DNA from: Ecdyonurus torrentis
Taxonomy: Eukaryota > Arthropoda > Insecta > Ephemeroptera > Heptageniidae
Direction: 5' to 3'
DNA length: 64,000 nt
Assembly (NCBI GenBank): GCA_949318235.1
Contig: OX439132.1
Span: 9,292,953 to 9,356,952, forward strand
Shown here: positions 1 through 13,516 of the stretch, one piece after another
Numbering within the stretch: the first letter of the stretch is position 1
How the letters are laid out: each line of letters starts with the position of its first letter
Program-made: the position numbers and the translations under genes
The notes under the pieces: model-generated
Database searches by the model: none
Told to the model about the DNA's origin: nothing
Seen by the model: the letters and a program-made list of their open reading frames with translations, nothing else

Positions 1-321
1 TCGTTTTTGGCTATTTTCTTTGGGGAATCAATTAATTTTTTTGTATAGCACATACATGGAAAGAAATATGTTTTAAATCTTACAATAAGTATATAAAAAT
101 AAAAATATATACTAACAAATACATAATAAATAATTACGTAAGTATACTTTAAGATACTATTTCAACTTATAAACAGCATCAATGCTCTCAAAAATATTAT
201 TTATATTTAGTATTTTTAAACTCACAAAATTAGTAATTTTCCTATACCGGCTCATGTTATTTAGTGATTAAATGTGGCGTCGACTTTAATATGATTATGA
301 ATAAACATAATACACCCTATA
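1..321 (+). mobile_element. R1 palindromic element, copy 1, left end outside the window
   Basis: The stretch matches the middle and right arm of the elements at 39973-40291 (opposite strand) and 60291-60601. Shared landmarks are CAGCATCAATGCTCTCAAAA near 174, CATGTTATTTAGTGATTAAA near 253, TGGCGTCGACTTT near 274 and the terminal TACACCCTATA at 311-321. The first bases (GTTTTTGGCTATTTTCTTTG) already match the interior of copy 2, so the left arm lies before base 1. About 100 bp of A+T-rich sequence between 30 and 140 does not align well and may be an insertion. No transposase frame is present, so this is a non-autonomous element. Family assignment is by eye. Confidence 0.7.
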
Positions 322-876
322 CAGTATAATTGAAAATTGAAACGATTCTTTATAATAATTTCTATATAAAACACCGTGAATAAAATAAAGTAGCAAATAT
401 ATATAAGAAAAATCTCACACTTTAATAATGCAGTAAAAACATACATGAAGTTTTGTATTGAGATGTACTGAGATTTTTATGTGTTTATCTGGTTATATAC
501 TCCTCTGTTATAATATAATAATACAGTATGTGGTTTTATATTATATATTCTCTCATAATACGTGGTCATGAAATTCTAAATATATTTACTTATAGTTCAA
601 TGGTTGCAATGAGAAAACATAAAAGAATTTAATATCATTTTTCTTTTACCTCTTGTATTATATTATATTTCTTCTTCTTTTTTTTTTTTTTTTTAAAGCT
701 CGTGCTCAACCTGTTTTTTTTTTTCTTCTATCCAGTCAGACTTGATCAATATATCTGAAATTTTATTTAATAAAGAAAAAAAACTATAATCCAATTCCCA
801 TACGTTTAATAAAATATGATTTTTTTTTAGAACTTTGGTTTTATACGTCCAACAACAAAGCAGAAATCATGATTTA

Positions 877-877
<1 letters not shown>

Positions 878-910
<33 letters not shown>
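878..910. repeat. Poly-A run, 33 bases
   Basis: An uninterrupted A homopolymer. It could be a retroposon tail, but I see no recognisable body upstream and no flanking direct repeats. Confidence 0.85.
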
Positions 911-912
<2 letters not shown>

Positions 913-1360
913 TATACTATTTTATATATAGTCAACTTTTTCTTTTTCTTATTAAAAAAGTATACATACACACACAAAAAAAGTATATATACTGTACATG
1001 TTTTAAATTTTTAAATAATATTATCTTATACCAATTTACTTTATTCAATGTCAGCACGGTCAGCAGTAAAAATGTTTCAAACTGTTTGAGTTTATTTATA
1101 TGTGCTACATGAAATATATATAAATAATATATATATATATATATATATTACATAACACTGGTATATTGAATATGCAGATAAAATTGACATTTTATACTGT
1201 ACAGTATTGGATTGTTTATGTATTGATAAAGTTTCAAATAGTTATCAAATTGCGATGTTTCTAAAACCTGACCTGAAACTAAAATACTATTAAAATCTCT
1301 CTCTCTCTCTCTCCCTCACACACACTCTCTTCTATATATTTTATTATAATATATATATAC

Positions 1361-1361
<1 letters not shown>

Positions 1362-1434
<73 letters not shown>
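1362..1434. repeat. (AT)n microsatellite
   Basis: A pure AT alternation of about 73 bp. It is preceded by a CT/CA-rich patch (1282-1330) and a broken AT stretch with TACGTA. Confidence 0.95.
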
Positions 1435-1437
<3 letters not shown>

Positions 1438-1645
1438 GAAGGTCATATACGTGATCTTTGTAAATAAAATCACAGTCTTTATTGTATTTTAATATACGAT
1501 GAATATACTTCTCCTTTATTCTTATAAATTGGAAAACAATATGAAATATTTCATTTTACTATGTATGGTCATTAAATGTTCATATATTTTTTTACACTAA
1601 AATGATATACCTAATATGGTACTAAATTATTGTTATTATTATTTA

Positions 1646-1647
<2 letters not shown>

Positions 1648-1679
<32 letters not shown>

Positions 1680-1707
1680 TTTTGCTTTTTGCTTTGCTTT
1701 GCTTTGC
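1648..1707. repeat. Poly-T run followed by a CTTTTTG/CTTTG mini-array
   Basis: A 29-base T run (1648-1676) is followed by decreasing G-C-T units, GCTTTTT twice then GCTTT three times, ending at GCGCG. This looks like slippage-derived simple repeat. The frames across it on both strands are low-complexity artefacts. Confidence 0.85.
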
Positions 1708-2824
1708 GCGTATACAGAATTGTCGGTGTTGTTTTTATAGATATAAATATATTTTTTTGTATAATATAAGCTTGCGGCGACAACTCTGGTGGTATACAAA
1801 TGGAAGCTAGAAAATTTAAGTTTTAAGGTCTTTGGCTCATTCGTTATACGTGGTCATTAGCAGTCTTATATATATATATATATATAAAGTTCCGCCCTTT
1901 TGGTTACTGCGCCGCACCTTTTTTCACAGATTCAGTTCGTAAATATATTATTTCAAGGTGTTATTTTATTTCAGTTTTAACTATATCTTTAATTTCTAAA
2001 GTAAACAAGTAAAAAATATATTAAATTACGTTTTTTCTTAGTAATTTCAGGTATATAATAGATACTAAAATTTCTCTGCGTTTTGAAGGTTGTGATTTTA
2101 TTTGAAATCTTTTTAACTCCAAATCATAAAAAAAAGGAATAATTTAATTACAAATACCTCCGACTAATTATATTAGATATGAATTAAAAGTATATAGTAT
2201 AAAATTAGCTGTCATGTGTCACATATTTTACTTTTGACTTGTTAATTAAAAATGTTCAAATTTAACATGAAAATTTGCATTTTTATTTCGCTTCAAGCAT
2301 TTCATAAAACAAAATTAGTGTACTAATGTTAATTAAAGTTACTCAATGTTTATTTAATTAGGTACTTTCGTGTCACTTTATACTTCTTTAATTTCAATTA
2401 TTATAAAATGTATTTTATATCAATTATCATCACATAAAAATATGAAATATTACATTAAATTTTTTTAAAAAATTATTTTTCTCAAATTTTGCGGAGTAAA
2501 ACTTAAATTTTTATAATTTTTTATTTTGGCTATATTGTTGTTGTGAATGTTATTATTGTATTATTTTTATTATAGTACATGAATATATTGGTATAAAATA
2601 TAAATAATATACTTAAATATATACAGAATTCTTGGGTATATGTAAACTTATTCATAGTAATAATGAAAAGAAAATTATATACCAAATTTATTCATAATCT
2701 ATCACTTATAAAGTGACACGATGAATAAAGTGCATATTAATATGCGTTTATAAGATGGATTTTTATGTTCTGTCAGAATAGATCACCCCACACATAGCTT
2801 AACACGTCAATTGTACTGGTTTGT

Positions 2825-2855
<31 letters not shown>

Positions 2856-4892
2856 ATAATTTGAAAAATAGTTTTGTGGCTTTGTCCTCAGACTTATACA
2901 AAAAAAAAGTCTCATCCTTTTGATATTAAAATGCAATATTAAAATATTATACAAAAAGAGAACCGATTAAAGAAAAACTTGACCTCCTCATATTTGTCTA
3001 TAAAAAAAATAAAGAGAAAATCTGTATTTTTACAGCATTAAATATAATTTAGAGATTTAAATAAAAGTTGTTTTAAAACATTGTTTTATATTTTTTATAA
3101 AGTAAGAGTTCTCAGTTCTCGAAGTTTTAAATAAGAGAGAGAGAGAGAGAGAGAGAGATTTCTCTTCAACAAACAAAGTAACAACAACCCTTTTGCCATG
3201 CTTTACTCTATCTCTGTGTTTGACGTTTGAATACTGAAATGAAAAGCATACAACTTTATCTCTTCATGATACAACATAATAGTGTAAATAATTATGATAA
3301 CTTTCAACAACAAACAACAACTATTAAATTTACTTTAATGCAGTTTGTACATAACTATTAATTTAATATCTATAGTTATGTATAATAGTATAGTGTCACT
3401 TGCATTATCTCTCTCTCTCTCTTCACTCACTCGCTCATTTTTGCTGCAGTTCCATTTGGTTAAATAGTAAAATGAAGTACATCCTACTAATTCTGTGGTC
3501 TTCGTTTTATACAGATGAGTGGTAATCGTTACATATATAGCACTTTAATATAGAAACTATTAGGTATATTGACAGTAATGAAAGGATGCCTTTAATTGCT
3601 AAAGTATATCATTATTTTACGATTTCAGTTAAAAATATTAATAATTTAGAAATGGAAAACTAATTTTACTTGTAATTTATCAATTGTAAAAATATTTTAT
3701 AGAGAGTATATTCTCCTAAATTAATTTCATTTTTTGTTAAAATAATATGTGTTTAAAAAACAAGCACTTGTGCTATTTGAAAGCTGCATTGCTGATGTGC
3801 TTAATACAAAACTTTTTTTTTCATTCTTTTTTTCAATTTTCAACTTAAGAAGTAAAAACGTTTTAATAAAGTATGGTTTTACAACGGAGACAAAACATAC
3901 ACTTTTTTTTTTTTTTTTTTTTTTGTATGACTAGACAGTGCAGCAGCACTTGTAAATGACGTGTCTTCTCACGCGGCTAGGACATCATCTTGTGCAAAGA
4001 GTCTTCCACTATATCATCCCTTTTCTTATACTTATACACTCTTATATTATAAAATATTTTTTGTTCACCCACCTCTGGAAGTCACGAGAGAGAAGAAGAA
4101 AACTCTTTATATATATACGTCGCTTCCATTCTGTGACATTGCGGTTTGAAAATTGTCTTATACAAAAGAGGGAGAAAAAAAAAAGCTTATACTTGAATTT
4201 TATATTCTCAAGCGACAAAAAAAAGCGTGTATATAAAATATATATAAATGCTCACTAGGGTAAAATAAAATAGTTCCTTTTTTATAGTTAATGTTTATAT
4301 ACACCTTCAGGGGTTTGATCCGCGTTGTCAACGACGTAGCATAAAAATCTTCTTTTTTTAACAAATGAAGTGGTTTTTTGTTGAAAGTTTTTGTATTTAT
4401 GTATTTATAAATTTTCCATCGAATTTGTGTATATATTTTCTGCTAAAATTAAAATTACCCAAAAAGGATAACCTATTCGATGTTTTATTCTTTGATTCAT
4501 TATTATGGCCTGCAGAGTATACTGTTCAATTGATATAAATTTAGACCTTGTGGTGGTAACATCATTCAAGTATTCTAGTCGAAATTTTTATTCAAAGGAT
4601 TCCCCCACCCCTTAATCATTACACAAATATTTTAGATTTTATTTTTCATTAAAATAAACTAATTTTTATCAAATTGAGTGACACAGTTGTATTGAACTGC
4701 TGTCAAAACAAACAAAAATAATAGGAGTGAAAAAAAAAAAAGCTTTTTTAATTATATATTATAATAAAAAACACATACACAAAAACCAATGACATTAAAT
4801 ACGATGTATAACATTAGTAAATAACAAATAGAAATATATTGGGATTTGCAATTTTGTAAAGTGCAATGTTGTGTGTGTATGTATGTATATTG

Positions 4893-4896
<4 letters not shown>

Positions 4897-4979
<83 letters not shown>
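4897..4979. repeat. (AT)n microsatellite with GT/GTAT lead-in
   Basis: A GTGTGTGTATGTATGTATAT lead-in starting near 4870 changes into a pure AT array. Frames crossing it translate to Tyr-Ile repeats and are not genes. Confidence 0.95.
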
Positions 4980-4983
<4 letters not shown>

Positions 4984-5076
4984 TTTATTGCTATTATTTC
5001 AGTTGGTATATGTACATATTTTATTATTCTGTGTATGTAAATCTGAGAGAGGAAACATGCTGGAATGTTCAGTTCA

Positions 5077-5350
5077 TCTCTCTCTCTCTCTCTCTCTCTC
5101 ATTCACGTGACTTTATGATGCTCACATACAAAACGTATATATAGTAACATATAAAGAGGGAGGAAAAGGGTGTGACAAGAGTGAACATGTCTCACTCACT
5201 TTAGGGTTGCCGCCACCACGATGAGGGTGGGAGGTATATAGTGAGAGGGTATACTCTCTCTCTCTCACTCTCTTCACACGTGAGTCAACAGTACTCGTGC
5301 TAATTGTGAGTCCCACACCCTCACTAAACTTCACCTGTCACATCACAAGT
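5077..5350. promoter_or_regulatory. GC-richer island with CACTCAC/GTGAG motifs and an AP-1-type site
   Basis: This starts with a (TC)12 array (5077-5100) and carries clearly more G+C than its surroundings: GGGTTGCCGCCACCACGATG near 5203, repeated GTGAG or CTCAC words, the E-box CACGTG near 5278 and an overlapping TGAGTCA (AP-1/bZIP-type) site near 5281. A Kozak-like CCGCCACCACGATGA precedes only a six-codon frame, so it does not support a gene. The opposite-strand frame (5122-5334, 70 codons) matches no family known to me. A regulatory role, or an untranslated exon, is inference from composition. Confidence 0.25.
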
Positions 5351-7085
5351 GACTTACCCTTCATCATGTCAATGTATTTAGTATTTTTTTTATTATGAAA
5401 AGAGAGGGTGGAAAAAAAAAGAGACTAAATTTTTTTTTCTTTTTTAATCTCATCAAATTTTACATAGAATTCAATTTAACACATAATACTCTCTTTGTAT
5501 GAAAAATGTAATTTATGATGATTTTAATATATTTTGATCACTTAAATCCATATTTGTAAATTTGTTAAATGGAATTAATAAAATATATACTTTTAGCAAT
5601 ATTTTAATAAATTCATACATAGTAAAAGCTTCAACTTAAGAATAATTAGTGCAATGAGATATGGATAATAATTTACTAGTGCACTTTAGCTAACACATAG
5701 ACATAAAATCAATATTTTATCTTTACAAATCACCAATCTGTGCATTGTAGTATGCTTTACTAAAATCACAATGGTAACTTTCATTTTGAATAATAAATTG
5801 CTGAATGTATAATTTTTTTGTAACTATTTATACTACTCACATTAGTACGCTATAAATTCAGCTTCAATTTGGAATTTCTGGTTTAAAAAAAAACAGCTCT
5901 GCAATAAAAGAGGTTACAGTTAGCAGCAATTCAATAAGGTTAAGGATAGAATTAATTAAATTATAGAGCTATACATTTCAATATGCAATACATAGCATAT
6001 TGTCAACAATGATGGTTTTTTTAATATTTTGGTATAATATTCTCTGGATCTTATTACTGCAAGTTATTCTAAGATTAGCATGGAAAAACGTTGCATTTTA
6101 AAATATTCTGTATCGATTAAGATTTTTTTAGTATAATAAAAAACAACAACATCATTTCCATTACGTTATCAGGAACTCATATTATATTATAGCTTAATTA
6201 TATTTATAATTTATAATAATTAACTATTGATTTAAAAATAATTATTATGAATAAATTATAAAACTTTATTTTCTTTTCTGTTTGTTACAGGTAAATGGCA
6301 TTACTAACCAAGGCTTTATCTATTAGATAAACAAGTCAACACTTCGCAATAATGGATTAACTTTCATGGCAATATAGGATGAGTAAACCAAACAAGTTTT
6401 TAGATTTAACTTCTTTATTTTTATGTCTTATTTAATATGCAAATATATATAAGCTTTTAATCTATAATGACATGTTCATTTTGAGTATTCTGTAAATATA
6501 TTCTATGTTTGTTTTTTTATAACAGGTACTTTCAACAAGGAAATAGTCATTATAAGAAAATCTCTTATTAAGCTCTCTCATTTTCAAAAAGCATTAAAAT
6601 ATAGAGATATTTTCTACTAATTGAGGGTACTTCAATTATAATTCCAAAATATGAGGGGGATAAAAACAAAATTTCACCCCTAATATACAAAAACACAAAA
6701 AAGGGTATCACTTTCAAAAATTAGTGTTCGTAAACTTTAAAAATTGTGTAAGAATTCAAAAGGTTATGCAAATTATGGTAAAAAAAAGTTTGGTAACTAT
6801 ATTAGAATCTTATATACTATATAACCACATCATATACCTTGTGTTTACAAATTGCTAACTTAAAAAAGCTTGTCTTAAAAGTTCAATTTCGTCCGCATGT
6901 TAATGAGGTCTTTAAAAACAGTTCTTAATGATGACTATATCAACAGAATTTTAAAATCTAAATTAAAGATATAGAACACTTTTTTTATTGCTTTCCTTTT
7001 TTTCAATCTATAGCTATTAGAGTTATCATTTAAGTTTCATACAGCAGTGTGAATTATTTTCACTAAATTATAAGTTTTGAAACTT
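5351..7085. other. A+T-rich stretch, no gene recognised
   Basis: Unique-looking A+T-rich DNA without long tracts. Two sites resemble 3' splice acceptors on the plus strand: TTTGTTACAG/GT near 6290 and TTTTTATAACAG/GT near 6526. The short open stretches after them (for example GTAAATGGCATTACTAACC) match no protein I know, so I do not call exons. Confidence 0.5.
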
Positions 7086-7190
7086 ATGACCTGTTCACAC
7101 GGTGAAATGAACTTAATAGTATGTTAATTTTAGAATAATTAATGAAGAATGCATGCAATAAAAATATATTGCACAGTTTGGTTGTAAGCA
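7086..7190 (+). mobile_element. R6 repeat fragment, copy A
   Basis: GACCTGTTCACACGGTGAAAT at the left edge, the later GAAGAATGCATGCAATAAAA and ATATTGCAC resemble, in the same order, the reverse complement of 17050-16945 (GGTCTATTCACACGGAGCAA, then GAAGATTGCATG). The right edge (ATTGCACAGTTTGGTTG) looks like a decayed inverted copy of the left one, which would make a short MITE. Identity is moderate and the boundaries are uncertain. Confidence 0.4.
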
Positions 7191-8449
7191 TTCTTTAAAA
7201 AAAAAAAAAAAAAAAAAAATCGTACACACACACACACACACGATTGTGATAATATTTTTTACCATTTAAATTCAGTGCATTTTTTTCACTTGTAAATAAC
7301 ATTGCAAGTTAAGCGCGAGTTTTTGAATGGTTAAAGAATCATAATAATCGTGTGTACAACACAAAAACTTGTGCAGTATATCTTTATCTAAAAACAAGAC
7401 ATGTTGATTGCTCAATACAGTTGCTATATAATTAATTACAAGTTTCACTTTCAATGTAAACAAACAGACTTTTGAGATTTTTTTCTTCTTCTTTTTGTTT
7501 TTAAAATTATGAAATTTATACGTTTCCAAAAATATTTGCATGATTTTTTTTGTATTTCATTTTAACTATGCTCTATTCCTTTAGCAATGATTTTACTATT
7601 CAAAACATGTTTTTTTTTAAAGTAATTAAAGGGTGAGGTTAAGTAATTTGCTCCTGTTTGTATACAATTAATGATTTTCTACTGTATATTTAACTTTGAT
7701 AAAACCAGCTAAATATTTAATTTCACATAAAAAAAACAACTAAACATTTGATGTATAACAAAAATACGTATATACAGTTAAATGTTTAAGTAAATACTGT
7801 TCCGGAATTTTGTGATTGTGTTTTCCTCGTTGAATCGATTTAGTTTAGCGAGAAAACACTTGTATTCTTGTCATTTTATAAAGCTTATTAAGTCTTATGT
7901 AATCAACTATTGTTATACAATTTATGTGTGCATTGAAATGTATATTTTATATGAATGCTTTATTTATTTTTCATTCATCGTTAAAGCACTCGTTTTCTTT
8001 ATATACGTACGTTTAAAACTTTTAAAACAAAACGCTTATACAACTTGATGGGTTTTTATATATATGTATAAAGCTTAATAAGTATTCGATTTTGTAATAA
8101 AATTTTATGTAAACGCTTGACCATGGTATTTGGTTTCAGTGTTAATGTAAAACATTAAAAGTTAAACATACATTTTTTTTAATCAAAATTATTTTTATGG
8201 AAATAAAAGCTATTTTTTACAGTTTTTTTTATATAAATCAATAACTAATATATTTTTATAGCTAATATAACAAATAATAATAATACGTGATTATTAATAA
8301 TTATTTCGTAATATATTCCGAAATATGTAAATGAAATTGAATATTTCTTGCGTCATTTAATAATATAAATTGTCGACTCGATTATTTAATAACATTGCGT
8401 GATATATTAAATAAAGTACAATGACATCGAATTATATGATTGTCAAAAT
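7191..8449. other. Poly-A plus CA tract, then featureless A+T-rich DNA
   Basis: A run of 23 A (7197-7219) is followed by TCGT and a short (CA) array (7224-7240). The frame on the minus strand at 7272-7541 and the plus-strand frame at 7812-8048 have biased, unfamiliar composition and no neighbouring support. Confidence 0.5.
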
Positions 8450-10202
<1,753 letters not shown>

Positions 10203-10569
10203 GAACAATGAGGAAGATTATACAAAAAAATTAAGGAGTTAGTTTTATTTCATATTTTAAAAGAGAACATTATATTATCCTGAATTGATTGATATGTAAA
10301 ACTCAAGTTTTATAGTTCATCAAGTATATATATAATTAATTTTTGATAATCGAAAAATGACGTCATGGGCGGCACTTAATGCATGTGGGTGTATAGGAAA
10401 AAGTTGCCACCCGTGACGTCATTTCAAGACTTTTACAAATTAATTAAAAATACTTAATGAACTCAAAAATTAGAAATATACATATCTATCGATTCAGGAC
10501 AATGTATACTCTTTAAGAATATGCAATAAAATAAGTACCTAAAATTTTGTAGTCTACCTCATTTTTTCT
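10203..10569. mobile_element. R2 palindromic (foldback/MITE-like) element
   Basis: The two halves are reverse complements over about 165 bp each, with indels. Left-arm words GAACAATGAGG, TTTTATTTCATATT, TCCTGAATTGATTGATATG, GTTCATCAAGTAT, AATTAATTTTTG and ATGACGTCATGGGCGGC pair in order with right-arm counterparts. The loop is about 30 bp around 10375-10402 (TAATGCATGTGGGTGTATAG). TGACGTCA occurs in both arms (10358-10365 and 10414-10421). No coding frame is inside, so if it was mobile it needed a transposase from elsewhere. I saw no second copy in this window. Target-site duplication is not clear. Confidence 0.75.
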
Positions 10570-10866
10570 TTTACCTTTACAAGCATAAAAAATGTTATAG
10601 CAGATAGAGCTAATATAATATGTGTAAAATGTAGAAAAAGGACATTAAAAAAAATATATAGTTTAGTACTTTATAACAGTATACTATAGAATTTATATAA
10701 AAGATATCACGATATCACATTTTATGTTATAGTTATATATTTTCATACTAATTTATTCTAATGAAGTAAAATGATAAGGTGTATAAATGGTGCCAAAATG
10801 TCGCAAATTTAGTGTGAACTTGTTTTGCTTTTTTCGTCATGCAATGGTTTATAAATATAATATATT
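10570..10866. other. Short A+T-rich spacer, nothing recognised
   Basis: Between R2 and the CT/CAC-rich island I see only unique A+T-rich sequence. Confidence 0.5.
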
Positions 10867-10970
10867 GTGTGTCTCTCTCCCTCTCTCACACTCTCTGGGA
10901 GGCTCATCAAGTGACCACACCACACTCACGTACTCACTAACACAGAGGACCACGCAAGTGACGTGACATT
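10867..10970. promoter_or_regulatory. GC-richer CT/CAC island, resembles the one at 5.2 kb
   Basis: A broken CT array (GTCTCTCTCCCTCTCTCACA) leads into GTGACCACACCACACTCACG, ACTCACTAACACAGAGGACC and CAAGTGACGTGAC. The word usage (CACTCAC, CAAGTGAC, half CRE GTGACGTGAC) resembles the island at 5077-5350. It could be a decayed microsatellite or a regulatory patch. No start codon context or long frame supports a coding role. Confidence 0.2.
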
Positions 10971-12630
10971 TTATAGAGATTTTGCACAGCATGTGATCTC
11001 TTTCCCCCTTGATTTAATCATTATGTTGTTCTTTTTAACTACTCACTTAAAAATCAGATTACATTTTGTGATGTCAATGTCTTTTTTTTATCCCCCCCCC
11101 CTCCCTTTTTTTAATTACTATTTTATCTTCAGATTAAAGTTAATTACTTTTTTTATCATGGAATCAAGTGACCTATTAATCAAATATAAACACTTGTGCA
11201 AAATAATTACTTGTATCAACCGTAAAAAGCTGTATAGTTTTCGTAAGTTTTATTAGTAAAATTTGTGTTGTTTTTTTAGTTTGGTATGCGATGAGGAAAC
11301 AAAATCAGTATGTTATTGTTTTAGCCTCTCATTTTGCATTGGAAAATTTACAAACAATAATATTTTCAATTTTCATAAAATATTTAACTATCTCAAGTAA
11401 AAATCTTGTAAATTACTGTACATGGATGCCTTAAATAAGCAGGAAAATATATCAAGTTTTACAAAAATCTGAATTCTTCAATATGTTGTTATATTACAGT
11501 AATTTAAATATGCCTGGAGGGGAAACAATCCAAAAATATAAGAAATCAAATTTTCAGTAATCAAAATATTTATAAATTTTTACTAACATTTTCTGCAATA
11601 AGGGGTTAAATTTATTGAAAATTCTTGGCATAAACAAATTAAAAATAAAGTTTTAATTTAGAGAGAAAAACGGAAGCAAAGGGATTTAAAAATAAATGAA
11701 ATTTTTAATAATTGGGCTTCTCAAATATTTTTTTAAAGTTAATATTAACAATTTATAAAAAAATTGTAAACTATATGAAAATATGAAGTCGATCACAAAC
11801 GTTGTATTGTTTTAATATATAAACAAATATTTTTACTTTTTCTCAAAAATTAAAACAAAATTAAAGTTTATAAAATGTATATTCCTATAAAAAAATACTT
11901 TTCTAAACAAGTAAAAATACTTTACAAAAAGCTTGTTTTTTTTCTTTAAAAATATTCATTTTTTTTTTCTTTTACATTTAGAAGAAAAAAGTAGATAATA
12001 TAATACCCATTTAACACATGGAATGAGTGAATGAAAATAAAAAATTACTTTGAATGTTATAACAACGGAAGTCGTCATCTAAAGTATATTATCACATAAA
12101 ATAAAATAATGTTCTTTGTATGAAAAAGAAAATCTTGTCTTTCCCTGTTTTTTTTTTAACACATTATAAGATATTATCAAAAGCCTAATTTTTTTTTTCT
12201 TGTCTAAAAAACCAAAATTTATTTTTAATGTTCTTCTCATTTTACGTACATTATTATAATCTTTTGTAACTTGCACTCAATTAATTTTGAGTATGTTGTT
12301 TTTTTTGTGCATTAAAAAGAGATTAAATTTAAGAAAATTTTAATGTTAAAACACAAAGAACTTTTTGTTGTTGAACTTATTCATTGATTTTATACCCGTA
12401 TAATATTTTATTCACCAAAATTTAAACAAAAATAGTAAAAACACTCATTTTCCACTTTTTTATGTAAAATATATTTTCTGATAACTCATTTTTCCTTTGA
12501 AAAAAATTAGAAATTATCAGAATATTCTTTAAAATAACTTCAAAACGTAAGTCTAAAATTAGATAAATTTTATAATTTTATCATTTCAGAATACATAATT
12601 ATTAGTCTCATCTCATAACCATCGATCTCA
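10971..12630. other. A+T-rich stretch with a C10 run, no gene recognised
   Basis: A run of 10 C (11092-11101) lies between T-rich segments. The frame at 10963-11256 spans it and reads as hydrophobic low-complexity. The rest (11.3-12.6 kb) is A/T homopolymer-rich without structure I can name. Confidence 0.5.
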
Positions 12631-12938
12631 CGAAACTGAGGAGCAAAATCACAAGACATTTGTGTAACTAAAAGTTATACAATAATAGTGTTGTTTGTAC
12701 ACCCTGTTGTCTGCTATATACTAAAATAACGATCAGCTCAATTTTGTCTCCAAAATTCAAAAAGTAACTCCTATATAACACTTTTGATGCGTTCTTTGAA
12801 TTTAATATTAACATTTTAATAATTAAAATATCAGTACACGTGAATATTGGTTTAAAATATTGAAACTTACATGGGACAATACAGGAGCAAAAGTAACAAA
12901 TTCTTAAGTTTTCCATTCTGGCTCCTCACAATTTTCAC
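12631..12938. mobile_element. Possible MITE with weak terminal inverted repeats
   Basis: The left end (GAAACTGAGGAGCAAAATCA, then ATTTGTGTAACT) and the reverse complement of the right end (GAAAATTGTGAGGAGCCAGA, then ATTTGTTACT) align imperfectly over about 45 bp. An 82-codon minus-strand frame (12668-12916) fills the interior. It has a CYFCSC cysteine cluster and a GTAAGT donor-like site after codon 20, but it resembles no family I know. Either reading is weak. Confidence 0.3.
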
Positions 12939-13437
12939 ATATATTTTATATTACTACATGCAAAGAAAAAAATTAGTCTTTACTACAAATTTTTGTCAAA
13001 TCATTGTATAACCTCACCTTATGTATGTCAGTCAAAAATAAATTACTTAAACTATTTAAAAAAAGTAAAAAGAAATACTACGTTATACCAGTGTGTACAT
13101 ATACAGCACCTTACATATAAAAATGACGTGTTACTCTCTTTACTAGTAGGGAGTGTTTGAATTGTATATTCTTAAAGCTTAAGCATATATAAAAGATAAT
13201 AAATTATTCTGTATAAGTGTATATATGTAAGTTGTATAAAGGTTGTATAAAATAGTGTACAAAAAAAAAAAAAGTCTCACAAACTAAAAAGAGTATACTA
13301 CGTATATAGAATAAAGTTTCGCGCCTACCCGATAACAGAATTATAAAATTTATGTTCATCCTACCTATAGTGCTGTAGTGTATTTTATGTAAAATAAGTT
13401 AAATCTATTCGTACATATAAATTTGCTTAGAGAGTGT

Positions 13438-13440
<3 letters not shown>
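12939..13440. other. A+T-rich spacer, nothing recognised
   Basis: Contains a 14-base A run near 13260 and a small GC-richer patch (CGCGCCTACCCGATAACAG) near 13320. There is no gene-like feature. Confidence 0.5.

Positions 13441-13512
<72 letters not shown>
13441..13512. repeat. (AG)n microsatellite, 72 bp
   Basis: A pure purine AG array, immediately preceded by GTGTGACAG. Confidence 0.95.

Positions 13513-13516
<4 letters not shown>

Larger units (their letters stand above)
322..4896. other. A+T-rich stretch without a recognisable gene; tracts only
   Basis: Small tracts visible here, besides those listed separately, are T runs at 678-694 and 3903-3924 (22 T), AG arrays at 2829-2855 and 3135-3158, and a CT array at 3405-3422. 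Two small GC-richer patches stand out: 1888-1920 (contains TTCCGCCC and TGCGCCGCACC) and 4310-4342, which includes the 11-base palindrome CGTTGTCAACG. Open frames at 3956-4258 and 3749-3934 run into poly-T or A-rich sequence and look like chance. Confidence 0.6.

Noticed and set aside
4752..5110. Tyr-Ile repeat frames
   Set aside because: They derive from AT arrays. Similar frames at 8440-8787, 24543-24799 and 32079-32342 were dropped for the same reason.
5199..5225. Kozak-like CCGCCACCACGATGA as a gene start
   Set aside because: The frame stops after six codons and no donor site that would rescue it is evident.
6280..6310. Splice-acceptor-like TTTGTTACAG/GT and similar sites (6526, 44198, 45969, 53455)
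   Set aside because: Pyrimidine-rich runs ending in AG are expected often in T-rich DNA, and no protein-like exon follows any of them.
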